Shown piece by piece: positions 37,301 to 44,581 of a DNA stretch of 63,658 nt; positions within the stretch are counted from its first letter, which is position 1, and every line of letters starts with the position of its first letter. The stretch is taken from contig DAWAJD010000008.1 of assembly GCA_052289195.1 (NCBI GenBank), positions 1-63,658 of the forward strand. Direction: 5' to 3'. Both the position numbers and the translations under genes were made by a program. The DNA comes from UBA4644 sp900555855. GTDB taxonomy: Bacteria > Bacillota > Clostridia > Oscillospirales > Butyricicoccaceae. Below the pieces are notes generated by a model. The model was not told the origin of the DNA, did not search any database, and was given only the letters and a program-made list of their open reading frames with translations.

Positions 37301-39523
37301 AGAAATGTGACCGTTAAGGCGAAGTGGACGGCGAATCAGTACACCATCACTTTCGAGACGGATGGCGGCAGCGCGTGCGCTGACATTACAGTCACCTTTG
37401 GGCAGACCTATGGGACGCTGCCCACGCCGGAGAAGGCGGGCTACACCTTTGCCGGCTGGTATGCCGGCGAGACACCGGTGACCGCCGAGACCATGGTGGA
37501 AATTACGGCAAATCAGACGCTGACGGCCCACTGGAATGCCAAGGGCAATACTCCCTATACGGTGGAGTATTACCAGCAAAACCTGGCGGATAATGATTAC
37601 ACCAAGGTGGAGGAAAAGAGCCTGTCCGGACAGACAGACAGCACCGTTGAGGCGGAGATTGTCAACTACACCGGTTTTACTGTCAACAACGAAAAGAGCA
37701 CTACTTCCGGAATGGTTGCCGGCGACGGCGGGCTGGTGCTGAAGGTCTACTACGACCGCAATACCTATCAGATCACCTGGGTCGTTGATGGCCGCGAAAC
37801 AAGTGCAACATACCGCTTCGGAGTAACGCCAACGGCTCCAGCGGCAGAAAAAGCCGCGGATAACAGCGGCTCCTACACCTTTACGGGATGGGACAAGACG
37901 CCTGCCCCTGTGACAGAGCATGCGCGCTACACCGCGCAGTTCCGCAAGAAGTATGACGCGGTGATCGGTGAGACCACCTATCGCACGGTGGCACTGGCCC
38001 TGGAAGCGGCGAAGACCGGCGAGACAGTCACCGTTCAGGACGGCGCGGTCATCACAGAAAGCACGCAGGTGCCCGTCGGCGTTCTGCTGCTGGTGCCCTG
38101 TATGGCAGACGATACCGGCTACAGCCAGCGGGCAGGCAGCGAATACTACAATCCCAACGGTACGGCTGTCGAGCCGGCGCTCGGCGCCAACGGCACGCGC
38201 TATTGCACCCTGACCGTAGCCGAGGGCGCAGCGCTGACGGTCCGCGGCACGCTGCTGGTGAACGCAGTTACCGGCCGCCCCCAGGCAGGTCATTTGGATC
38301 AGGATATCAACGGCGGTTACGGCGAGCTGCAGCTCAACGGAACGATCACCGTGAAGCAGGGCGGCATCTTTGATTCCTGCGGCTACACCAAGGGGAATGG
38401 CCGCATAACGGCCAACGCCGGCGGCACGGTGCGCGATCTCTATGTCGTCCGCAGCTGGCGCGGCGGCAGCCATGCTGCAGTAATGTATGAGAACAAGATC
38501 TACCCCATGAACGAGTATGACATGCATAACATCACGGCGCCGATCCGCATTTATGCAGGCGCTGTTCTGGAGGGCACGGTCAAGATGTATGCCGGCGGCA
38601 TGTTCAGCTACACCCGCTTCATGCAGATCGGGGAGAGCAACGGCCTGATCCGTCTGGCGGAGGGCGCCTATGCAGACCGGACCTATGATGCGAAAACCGC
38701 GCGGGTGTGTTATACGCTTTCCGGCGGCGCAGCATTTTCCAGCAGCGAGATGCAGATCAGCGGCGTACAGGTGTCTACCGGGGATTATTATTTCCCGGTG
38801 GATGGCGATATCGATCTGGTGCTGGAAAAGGGCGCTTACAGCATCAACAATGATCTTAAGCTCCTGACGGGGAGCACGCTGACCGTGAACGGCGACGCCG
38901 CACTGACGGTGAAAGCGGGTGCGATCCTCATCGCCTATCAGCAGTTCCATGACCCGGAGAATACGGGCAATACCCAGTATCCGGAGCGGCCGGCGGCAAA
39001 GATCCTGCTGAAAAACGGCGCAGTCTGGACGGTGAACGGCGGTTTTGCCGGCAAGCTGACGCTGGACGAAACGGAGGGCAGCCGGGCGGTTGTTGCGCTG
39101 GCGGCAGAGGCAGCCACCAAGCTCAGTTCCCGGGAAGCCAACGGCTATCAGAAACCTCGCAAAGAGCCTGTTTATCAGGAGATCAAGGAATGCGCTGTCA
39201 TAGAGGAAAACACGGCGCTGACGGCTGGTATGCAGTATAGCTTCGTGCGCAGAAACGGAAAGGTCTGTGCGGAAAACAGATTTGAAGCAGTGGAAAGCAG
39301 CGGAGCCTTCCGACTGTTGGCAAGCGCTGCGGACGGAAGCCGGGTGATCGCTGCCGGCTACGATGCCCAGGGCAAAATGACCGGCGTTTCCGTCCTTGTC
39401 CTTTCGGCTCCTTCCATGAGCGGGACCGTGACCTTGCCCAAAGGAAGCTGGACGCAGCTGCGCTATTTCCTGCTTTCGCCGGAAAATGCGCCTGTCTGCG
39501 AAATGTGCTCCTGCACCAGATAA
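31349..39523 (+). CDS. Giant InlB-repeat surface protein with duplicated beta-helix-like modules
   Basis: A 2,724-residue secreted protein with signal peptide (FLSWTLALLMALSLLPAGLL). Order of parts by nucleotide: an InlB-like repeat (about 31500-31740); two related tandem domains starting ELITECPDEVTV and DIVTECPAGVTV (31750-32690); a third beta domain (32947-33440); a beta-helix-like module B1 (33680-34890); about five InlB B-repeats (35000-36195); a helical insert (36200-36740); about four more repeats (36760-37545); a MucBP-like domain (37546-37950); and module B2 (37966-39160), a copy of B1. Repeats have the GYTFAGWY type core. There is no SLH, LPXTG or CWBD end, so attachment is unclear; it may be secreted or bind through repeats. 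ATG behind AAGGGGGAAAAG. DNA at 31500-33000 is clearly AT-richer than the rest. Likely adhesin-type; target unknown. Confidence 0.88.
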   Translation: MKQNFKRFLSWTLALLMALSLLPAGLLTLPAYAEELVDELVHDAQAEEFTVQATRVSVTFAAAEHGKYIVNDSEKGFPQTHYQNSTDFHLVAYPDEGYRFLGWYDDQGNRINDEKDTYIRFTNDCTITARFEAIQFEELITECPDEVTVSFTNNTTYPWSMRALSNGMVYAKSGEALDDRGGSQLTLEITVPDNGSNYSLSMEYAVSNAGDAIFKGYVNGDYTKLFPNATGNYTEGETVETLVFREESTALTAGKNTFPMIYNSNFVHKGLDAAFLKSVKIQKEATGGTVTGDFKDIVTECPAGVTVDVENNGGDQNTLLQNEAKTKWFLKATKDTESPFSPALAITVTIDKAIARGDYALAFDYAVETSTSAENNFGVANSDLTIDKTLYGASKKVNIETSPFQTAAINLKENGETISIAYNDYADKGTDSGYLTNVRIVKLEKTSFTVTLPDGVTATYSDNGKEPVSLISGKQITVAQTHEVKITAEIDAEDQCIQGFYRSGDTVRLSHESEYTFVADADPAKNKYEVRIMEAETEFAGYENLTVKTEGSLGWTKLADGSLASGNQMIAGSSSPLSITATKDGTLILDYKVSSETASGRFDEGWGMLTGDGLLYAKGTAPEFDGAWGDVTGAWDNSEEMGNFSGIMAEWKTLAIPVTVGETVYFLFCNDTPWNGGVTFEGEDTAWIRDIFLSSGKSVTVSVTADKEEYGTVSGDNLNQLVPEGSKQTYTATAKNGGQFYGWFDGSGKLLSLETTYTCVAKSGLALVAKFDKAAGDYEAWNMDKGELGELAAVVQAARSGDTVLLTRDTTLSTDLTIPAGVTLVVPCTEDDRGNDSVRGEAAVGEPPCGSGVGKKWGREGTLYRTLTIESGKTLTVNGTLVVNAVIGRQAAGHYDYDINGGYGRVVNNGTIDIRSGGAVDAFGLIEGENGNVIVRSGGTLTDLYVVIHWRGGSQAYAMFTKVYPMNEYKADNIYSTITVHSGGTYSGFVRMYASNMYTSTRFPQVDNSNGLIRLKDNATLIKKVDANGREHYTINGGADFSSSTLQILQMVKLSTKDYIYPINGTYDFVLKNGDYTFTESFKFLTGITMTTEKANLTVSEGKKVVFYDKFEDKENTSTTKYPARPAAYLVLSDDSTLTVNGAFAGIVKSGLNKGNIRKGTDASLTVATTEANGYCKINETDRDPLTVDLSFNFVPSTFPDYTGEWIDGVYTWTKDKYTITFVTDSGSAIEPITAQPGDAITLPTPVRPGYTFAGWYNGEEKFEATTMPAQSLTLKAHWTISQYTITFDTDGGSVIAPITQDYGTAITAPEDPTKAGYRFDGWDQTIPATMPAENVTVKATWTANTYMVSFDANGGSCTPASKSVTYASTYGDLPTPTREGYTFTGWYDGETKVEDTTTYQTAGDKTLTARWSADAYTVTYYVDNSKVTEQGYTYGASITPYVFQKSGYTVSAWKQSDGSALPAAMPAKNLSVYATTAIITYTISYELNGGTNAAGNPASYTVETDTITLGDPSKTGYTFNGWSGTELNGENNMTAVIAKGSTGDRSYQAHWTVNQYTITFDTDGGSVIAPIAQDYGTAITVPADPIKAGYRFDGWDQTIPATMPAENVTVKARWTSYLDLINAFADFEGKHLEIARGYYSKLSAAQKNAGSEKLTALIAAIRTDAVTKLKAEIAGKVGAANELLIQDGESIAKVAITGDQVEVRLIDEDYPARNLVNVSFLTTLFGDHKTMTVKVGSQEATGMNQMAIMVAVAYEAGVTSSSAAISALDGKQMPVVLTDTTDGDIQYSVTYQLFFFNNTHTLTWNTNGGQSTTTTGTYGQPIEAPPVSRMGYTFAGWVPQIPAAMGKTALTFTAQWTANTYTITFDANGGSCTTASKSVTYASTYGDLPVPTREGYGFDGWFTAQNDGTKVTGNDTVTITAGQTLYAHWKPGAYTITFDTDGGSAIDPITQDYGTKITAPAAPTKTGYTFNGWNPAIPETMPARNVTVKAKWTANQYTITFETDGGSACADITVTFGQTYGTLPTPEKAGYTFAGWYAGETPVTAETMVEITANQTLTAHWNAKGNTPYTVEYYQQNLADNDYTKVEEKSLSGQTDSTVEAEIVNYTGFTVNNEKSTTSGMVAGDGGLVLKVYYDRNTYQITWVVDGRETSATYRFGVTPTAPAAEKAADNSGSYTFTGWDKTPAPVTEHARYTAQFRKKYDAVIGETTYRTVALALEAAKTGETVTVQDGAVITESTQVPVGVLLLVPCMADDTGYSQRAGSEYYNPNGTAVEPALGANGTRYCTLTVAEGAALTVRGTLLVNAVTGRPQAGHLDQDINGGYGELQLNGTITVKQGGIFDSCGYTKGNGRITANAGGTVRDLYVVRSWRGGSHAAVMYENKIYPMNEYDMHNITAPIRIYAGAVLEGTVKMYAGGMFSYTRFMQIGESNGLIRLAEGAYADRTYDAKTARVCYTLSGGAAFSSSEMQISGVQVSTGDYYFPVDGDIDLVLEKGAYSINNDLKLLTGSTLTVNGDAALTVKAGAILIAYQQFHDPENTGNTQYPERPAAKILLKNGAVWTVNGGFAGKLTLDETEGSRAVVALAAEAATKLSSREANGYQKPRKEPVYQEIKECAVIEENTALTAGMQYSFVRRNGKVCAENRFEAVESSGAFRLLASAADGSRVIAAGYDAQGKMTGVSVLVLSAPSMSGTVTLPKGSWTQLRYFLLSPENAPVCEMCSCTR
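33680..34890 (+). repeat. Module B1 of the giant surface protein
   Basis: About 400 residues beginning LAAVVQAARSGDTVLL and containing WRGGSQAYAM, YPMNEYKADN, TSTRFPQ and SNGLIRL. The same ordered landmarks recur in module B2 at 37966-39160, so this is an internal duplication. Parallel-beta repeats (NNGTIDIRSGG, VNGTLVVN) suggest a beta-helix; that fold is inferred. Confidence 0.8.
35195..36186 (+). repeat. Near-identical 173-bp direct repeats (InlB repeat units)
   Basis: Units at 35195-35367 and 36014-36186 are equal in length and differ at about seven positions by my count. A second pair, 66 bp, differs at one position (35408-35473 and 36953-37018). They encode InlB B-repeats. Confidence 0.9.
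37966..39160 (+). repeat. Module B2 of the giant surface protein
   Basis: About 400 residues starting RTVALALEAAKTGETVTV, with WRGGSHAAVM, YPMNEYDMHN, YTRFMQ and SNGLIRL in the same order as B1. Protein similarity is clear; DNA similarity is much lower, so this is an older duplication than the 173-bp repeats. Confidence 0.8.
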
Positions 39524-39548
39524 CGGAAAATCCCCCGCAAAACAAAAA

Positions 39549-39574
39549 GGGCCCCCGGACTGCCGGGGGTCCTT
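39549..39574. terminator. Bidirectional terminator between the giant gene and the methionine operon
   Basis: GGGCCCCCGG / CCGGGGGTCC stem. T-rich on the plus side (TTTTCT), and the A-run upstream (AACAAAAAGG) gives a T-run on the minus side; it can end both convergent units. Confidence 0.82.
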
Positions 39575-39607
39575 TTCTATGCAAAAATGATGGGAAAACA
39601 GGGCGGG

Positions 39608-41401
39608 TCAGAGACTTTCCTCCCATTCCCGCAGGCGGCGGATGATATTGCAGACCACGGAGGGGCGGCCCTGGGGCGTGATCAGGTAATAGCCGTCGAC
39701 AAAGGCGCGGATCTCCCGGGCGGTCTGGCAGGAAAGGTCGGCCGCCAGCAGCAGGGCCTCCTCCTTTGAGGCGTTTTCATAAAGGGCCAGCACATCCGCC
39801 GGGATCTGGATGCCCGCCACCTCGCTGTTCATATACAGGGCGCTTTTGTAGGAGGCGACGGGGATGATCCCGCCCAGCAGATAGCAGCCGGGAAGGGCCT
39901 GCCGGGCCTGCCGGAGGTTTTCCATGGACTGGGGCGAAAACACCGGCTGGGTCAAAAAGCCGCAGACGCCGCTCTCCGCCTTGCGCCGGGTCTTTTCCAG
40001 CTCGAAGGCGAAATTTGGCGCGTTGACATTCAACGCCGCCCACACATGGAAGGGGGCCGCTGCGCCGCTTTCGGAGAGCTGGCGGATATAGTTGGCAAAA
40101 ATGGCAGAATTAAAGCTCCAAACACCCTTGACCTCGCTGCGCTCCGCATTGGGAATGGGGTCGCCGGTGATCACCACAACATTGCGGATCTCTTCAATGG
40201 AAAGCCCCAACAGCAGCGCCTTGGCGGCGTTCAGATTCCGATCCCGGCAGTTCATATGGGGCATGGGCTCGATGCCAAGCTCCCGCCAGAGCTTGGCACC
40301 TGTCATGCAGCTGTCGGCATGGACCCGGGCCACCGGGCAGTCGGCCAGCGTCAGAATATCTGCGCCGCCCTCCTTCAAAATGCCCGCGTGGCGCAGAAAC
40401 TTGCGCATATCGCTCACCGGCGGGGGATCCAGCTCCGCCGCAAAGACCAGCTTGCCCTGCTGGAGCTTCTGCCAGAAGGGACTCTCCGCCGCGGGCAGCG
40501 GCTCCTCCAGCTGCCGCAGGGAGACGGTCTTTGGGGCCCGGGTGCGCTTCTGGTCCTGCAGGCGCAGCGCCAGCGCCACCTCGTGGATATGCTCCGGCGT
40601 CGTGCCGCAGCAGCCGCCCAGAACAGAGGCCCCCGCCGCCGCGATCTCCAGCATCTGCCGGGCAAAATACCGGGGGTCGGAGCCGAAGCGGGTCTCGCCA
40701 TCTTCAATGGTGGGGTAGCCGGCGTTTGGACTGATGCAGAGGGGCTTGCGGATGGGGGGAAGGGTCTTCAGATAGCGCAGCAGATGGAAAGGGCCGGAGA
40801 CGCAGTTGAAGCCCAGAATATCAAGGTTGGGATCGTCCTGAAGCCGCAGCAGCAGGTCCCGGCCGGCGTGGCCGCCGGCGGTAAAGCCATCCGGCCCGAC
40901 GGCAAAGGTGGCGATGATCAGGGCGTCCGGCGCCTTCTGCCGGATGTAGGCCGCCGTTGGGGCGAGATATTCGTCGGAGCTGAGGGTCTCGAAGAGAAAG
41001 CTGGTAACGCCCCCCTCCAGAAACAGGTCCGCCAGCTCCCGGTATTGGCCGGAGAGGTCGCTCTCGTCCTCCTGCGGGATGGGGCCGATGTCGGCAAAGA
41101 CGGTGACGGGGTGTCCCTCCGCTGCTTCCTTTGCCAGCCGGCAGCCCTCCAGAACGATGCGGCGCAGATGGTCGCTGCCGCAGCCAAGGCTCACCCGGTT
41201 TGCCCCGAAGGTGTTGGTCTTGATGGCGTCGCAGCCGGCGGTGATGTATTCAAAGGCGATCTGCCGGACCATCCCCGGGGCCGTCAGGTTGGCTTCCTCA
41301 TATTTTCCGAAGCGGTCGCAGCGGCGGGCCGCGTAATAGGTGCCGAAGGCCCCGTCAAACAGCAGGGGCCGGGTCTTGATCTGTTCCAGAATCCGGTTCA
41401 T
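39608..41401 (-). CDS. Bifunctional homocysteine S-methyltransferase / methylenetetrahydrofolate reductase
   Basis: A 597-residue fusion of the YitJ type. The N-terminal half is a homocysteine methyltransferase barrel with the zinc ligand motif GGCCGTTPEHIHEVAL and the DGAFGTYYA start. The C-terminal half (from about residue 300) is MTHFR-like: FAAELDPPPVSDMRKFL, MPHMNCRDRNLNAAKALLLG and VVVITGDPIPNAERSEVKGV. It would supply methyl-THF and methylate homocysteine in the methyl cycle. It starts 47 bp inside the end of metH, in another frame, so translation is coupled. Last gene of the operon. Confidence 0.93.
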   Translation of the reverse strand: MNRILEQIKTRPLLFDGAFGTYYAARRCDRFGKYEEANLTAPGMVRQIAFEYITAGCDAIKTNTFGANRVSLGCGSDHLRRIVLEGCRLAKEAAEGHPVTVFADIGPIPQEDESDLSGQYRELADLFLEGGVTSFLFETLSSDEYLAPTAAYIRQKAPDALIIATFAVGPDGFTAGGHAGRDLLLRLQDDPNLDILGFNCVSGPFHLLRYLKTLPPIRKPLCISPNAGYPTIEDGETRFGSDPRYFARQMLEIAAAGASVLGGCCGTTPEHIHEVALALRLQDQKRTRAPKTVSLRQLEEPLPAAESPFWQKLQQGKLVFAAELDPPPVSDMRKFLRHAGILKEGGADILTLADCPVARVHADSCMTGAKLWRELGIEPMPHMNCRDRNLNAAKALLLGLSIEEIRNVVVITGDPIPNAERSEVKGVWSFNSAIFANYIRQLSESGAAAPFHVWAALNVNAPNFAFELEKTRRKAESGVCGFLTQPVFSPQSMENLRQARQALPGCYLLGGIIPVASYKSALYMNSEVAGIQIPADVLALYENASKEEALLLAADLSCQTAREIRAFVDGYYLITPQGRPSVVCNIIRRLREWEESL

Positions 41402-43754
41402 TTTTCTGCTCCAATACCAGTTTTGCAATATCCACCGCCTGTTTGGCGTCTTTGGCGTAATAATCCGCGCCGATCTCCCGGGCGTAGTCCGGCGTGAGCA
41501 CCGCGCCTGCGGCGAAGATCCGGCAGTCCGGCGCAGCACGGCGCAGGGCGCGGATGGTCTTTTCCATGCTGGGCAGGGTGGTGGTCATCAGGGCGCTGAG
41601 CCCCACCAGGCGGATCTTTTCCCGGGCGGCCGTCTCCGCGACGGTCTCGATGGGCACATCCCGCCCCAGATCCAGGACCTGGAAGCCGTAATTCTCCAGG
41701 ATGCACTTGGTGATGTTTTTGCCGATGTCATGAATGTCGCCCTGAACGGTGGCCACCATCAGCCGCCCGGCGGACCGGCCGGACTGGCCCTGTGCCGCAA
41801 GTCTGGCCTGCAGCACGGAAAAGGCGGCCTGCGCCGTTTCTGCCGCGTTCAGCAGCTGGGGCAGGAAAAAGCGGCCCTGCTCAAACAGCGTCCCCACCCG
41901 GTCCAGCGCCGGGATCAGGCGCTGCTCGATGATGTCCATGGGCGCTTCCCCCTGCTCCAGCAGGGCGCGGACGGCGTCCCTGGCTTCCCGGCGCAAGCCC
42001 TTCTGCACCAGCTCCTCCAGCGAAGCAGATCCGGCAGGCGCGCCGGGCGCAGAGGCGGCGGTCTGTCCGCCGTAGGCTTCGATATAGCGGGCTGCGCCGG
42101 CGTCCTTGCCCTGCAATACGGCCGCAGCGCGGAAGACGGCGGTCATGCCGGCGGAATTGGGGTTGAGGATGGCAAGATCCAGCCCCCGGGCCAGCGCCAT
42201 GGCAAGAAAGGTGCTGTTGAGCTGCTCCCGGGCGGGCAGACCGAAGGAGATGTTGGAGACGCCCAATATCGTCCGGACGCCCAGCTCCTGCTTGACCAGC
42301 TCCAGCGCGTCCAGCGTTTCCATGGCCTGCGCCTGTTGGGCGGAGACCGTCAGCGCCAGACAGTCGATGATCACATCCTCCCTTGGAATACCGTGCCGGC
42401 CGGCAGCCTCCACAATGCGCCGGGCGATATCCAGCCGGGCCTGCGCCGTCTCGGGGACGCCCTCCCGATCAGTACACAGACCGATCACCGCCGCGCCGTA
42501 TTTCTTCACGATGGGCAGGACCTGCTCCAGCACCTTCGGATCGCCATTGACAGAATTGACCAGCGCCTTGCCGCAGAAGTGCCGCAGGCCCCGTTCCAGC
42601 GCCGCCGGGTCGGAGGAATCCAGCTGCAGCGGCAGGTCGCAGACGCCCTGCAGGGCGTCCACCGTCCGTTCCATCAGGGCGGGCTCGTCCACCTGGGGCA
42701 GGCCCACATTCACATCCAGGATCTCCGCGCCGGCGTCGGCCTGGGCGATGGCCTGGGTGAGAATATAATCCATGTCCTGCTCCCGCAGGGCCTGCTGAAA
42801 GCGCTTTTTGCCGGTGGGATTCAATCGTTCGCCCACCATGCGGGGCCGGTCCAGCGGCAGGACGGTGCGCCCGGTGCAGAGCCTTGCGCTGGGGGTAAAG
42901 CGGGTCTTGCACACGCCCAGACCCCGGTAATTCCGGGATACTGCCCGGATATGCTCCGGCGTGGTGCCGCAGCAGCCCCCCAGAAAGGCCACGCCCAGCG
43001 CCGGATAGGGGGCCAGCAGACGGGCATATTCTGCGGGGGAGAGACTGTATTCCCCGGTTTGAGGATCAGGCAGGCCCGCATTGAGCTTCAGAATCAGCGG
43101 CAGAGAAGTGCTTTCAGAAAGAGCCTGCACCACCGGCAGCATCCGATCCGGCCCGAGAGAGCAGTTGAGACCGATGGCATCGGCGCCGGCTCCCTCCAGA
43201 ACGATGCCCATGGCGCGGACGCTGCAGCCCAGAAAGGTGCGGCCATCGGCCTCATAGGTCATGGTGGCGAAGACGGGCAGACGGGTGTTTTCCTTGGCGG
43301 CCAGAACGGCGATGCGGGCCTCCGCCAGATCCATCATGGTCTCAAACACGATGCAGTCCGCCCCGGCGTGCTCCGCCGCCACGGCCATCTCCCGATAGAC
43401 CTGGTAGCATTCTTCAAAGGACATTGGCCCCGCCGGCTGCAGCAGCCGGCCGCAGGCGCCGGCGGAAAAGGCCACCCGGGCGTTGGTCCCCCGGCAGGCG
43501 TCCCGGGCGCAGCCCACGGCCACCATGGCCAGCTCCTCCACGGAATGGCCGGTGCCCTGGAGCTTGAACCGGTTCCCGCCGAAGGTGTTGGTATAGATCA
43601 GCTCCGCCCCGGCCTGCACATAGGCCCGGTGGATGTCTGTGATCCGATGCGGATCGGTAAAGCACAAAAGCTCCGGGATGTCGCCCAGCTGCAGGCCCTG
43701 CTTCTGGAGCATGGTGCCCATGCCGCCGTCTAAGATCCTGATCTGCTTTTGCAT
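41355..43754 (-). CDS. metH: Cobalamin-dependent methionine synthase, no reactivation domain
   Basis: A 799-residue MetH. Order: homocysteine-binding barrel with GGCCGTTPEHIRAVSRNYRG; pterin-binding domain (about 290-560; DMDYILTQAIAQADAGAEIL); B12 cap; and B12-binding domain with the lower-ligand motif DIHDIGKNITK. The protein ends soon after the B12 domain, so the reactivation domain is missing; it is encoded separately by the overlapping upstream gene. Start chosen at MQKQIRILDGGMG behind GGCGGGG; an upstream ATG would add a poor MFLSKGGDL. Needs cobalamin and methyl-THF. Confidence 0.96.
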   Translation of the reverse strand: MQKQIRILDGGMGTMLQKQGLQLGDIPELLCFTDPHRITDIHRAYVQAGAELIYTNTFGGNRFKLQGTGHSVEELAMVAVGCARDACRGTNARVAFSAGACGRLLQPAGPMSFEECYQVYREMAVAAEHAGADCIVFETMMDLAEARIAVLAAKENTRLPVFATMTYEADGRTFLGCSVRAMGIVLEGAGADAIGLNCSLGPDRMLPVVQALSESTSLPLILKLNAGLPDPQTGEYSLSPAEYARLLAPYPALGVAFLGGCCGTTPEHIRAVSRNYRGLGVCKTRFTPSARLCTGRTVLPLDRPRMVGERLNPTGKKRFQQALREQDMDYILTQAIAQADAGAEILDVNVGLPQVDEPALMERTVDALQGVCDLPLQLDSSDPAALERGLRHFCGKALVNSVNGDPKVLEQVLPIVKKYGAAVIGLCTDREGVPETAQARLDIARRIVEAAGRHGIPREDVIIDCLALTVSAQQAQAMETLDALELVKQELGVRTILGVSNISFGLPAREQLNSTFLAMALARGLDLAILNPNSAGMTAVFRAAAVLQGKDAGAARYIEAYGGQTAASAPGAPAGSASLEELVQKGLRREARDAVRALLEQGEAPMDIIEQRLIPALDRVGTLFEQGRFFLPQLLNAAETAQAAFSVLQARLAAQGQSGRSAGRLMVATVQGDIHDIGKNITKCILENYGFQVLDLGRDVPIETVAETAAREKIRLVGLSALMTTTLPSMEKTIRALRRAAPDCRIFAAGAVLTPDYAREIGADYYAKDAKQAVDIAKLVLEQKNEPDSGTDQDPAPAV

Positions 43755-44419
43755 GAGATCCCCGCCTTTCGATAAGAACAAGTTTCCTTCAGGCTGCAGC
43801 TCTGGCAGCCGGAAGCGTGCCGCACCTGCGGATGGGAGGAAAGCCCAAACAGCGCCGTGACGGATTTGCGCGGCGTCATCAGACAGGTGTCCGTCAGCGT
43901 CAGGCCGATCTTCCGCTCCGCATCTAAAAGCGCCAGCAGCCGGGGCTGCAGCGTCAGCGGCAGGTCGCCGTAGCCGGGGCTGTAGCGGTCCGTCACGAAA
44001 AGGCCCTCCTTTTGGAACTGCCCGGCCAGCAGCGCCTGCAGGTCGTCGCAGCTCTGCTCGCAGGCGGCGCTGGCGCAGGCGTCCAGCAGCAGCGCACGAG
44101 TCCTGTCTGTGACGGAGGCCCTGCGGATCAGTCCCTCCGGCGCATCACCCAGCGTCAGCGCAAAGCTCACGCAGCTTTTACAATCCTCCAGCAGCGCCGG
44201 GAGCGCCCTGCCCGGAAGGATCAGCCCGCCGGCGGAAAGCATGCCGTCTTCCCGCACCAGCGGCAGCCTGCGCCATACATACCGGGGCGTGCAGCAGGCC
44301 TCCAGCGCATGGATGCAGTCCTGCAGCAGCGCTTCCAGCTCCGGCGGCAGCGCGCTGCCCTGCCAGCCCGCATAGCGCAGCGCCTGATCCCGGGGGATCG
44401 GCGAAAGGGGAAGCCGCAT
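43730..44419 (-). CDS. Stand-alone methionine synthase activation domain protein
   Basis: A 229-residue protein matching the vitamin-B12-dependent methionine synthase reactivation domain. The signature RYSPGYGDLPLTLQP and the C-terminal block with SGCQSCSLKETCSYRK are present. It is the first gene of the unit and overlaps metH by 25 bp, so a split MetH is made from two coupled genes. In E. coli this domain uses flavodoxin and SAM to reactivate cob(II)alamin; the partner here is the neighbouring metH product. ATG after GGAGGCG. Confidence 0.93.
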   Translation of the reverse strand: MRLPLSPIPRDQALRYAGWQGSALPPELEALLQDCIHALEACCTPRYVWRRLPLVREDGMLSAGGLILPGRALPALLEDCKSCVSFALTLGDAPEGLIRRASVTDRTRALLLDACASAACEQSCDDLQALLAGQFQKEGLFVTDRYSPGYGDLPLTLQPRLLALLDAERKIGLTLTDTCLMTPRKSVTALFGLSSHPQVRHASGCQSCSLKETCSYRKAGISCKSRSGS

Positions 44420-44451
44420 GGCCGCGCCTCCTTTGCAGTTTGATACCCTTT

Positions 44452-44480
44452 AATATAGCAGAAGGATCCTCTTTTTGCAA
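44452..44480 (-). promoter_or_regulatory. Promoter of the methionine operon
   Basis: TTGCAA, 17-bp spacer, TATATT on the minus strand, 33 bp upstream of the activation-domain gene. The leader is too short for a SAM or cobalamin riboswitch, and none is visible. Confidence 0.7.
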
Positions 44481-44510
44481 GCAAAGCCAGTAAAAACCGG
44501 GGCTTTTGCA

Positions 44511-44539
44511 TTGACAATCGAGAGAAAAAAGGGTATAGT
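44511..44539 (+). promoter_or_regulatory. guaB promoter
   Basis: TTGACA, 17-bp spacer, TATAGT, 42 bp upstream of the guaB ATG. It faces away from the methionine promoter; 30 bp separates the two -35 boxes. Confidence 0.8.
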
Positions 44540-44581
44540 TTATCCAATTATACAATTTGTGATATCGTGGGGGTAAAGCAC

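Noticed and set aside
34802..38950. A very long open frame on the minus strand, antisense to the giant surface gene
   Set aside because: It is a shadow of a repetitive GC-rich coding strand: no RBS, low-complexity residues (repeated G/A/R/V patterns), no family hallmark, and the plus-strand protein has clear domains.
44420..44581. SAM, cobalamin or purine riboswitch between the methionine operon and guaB
   Set aside because: The two leaders are only about 30-40 nt, too short for any known aptamer, and no conserved core is seen.
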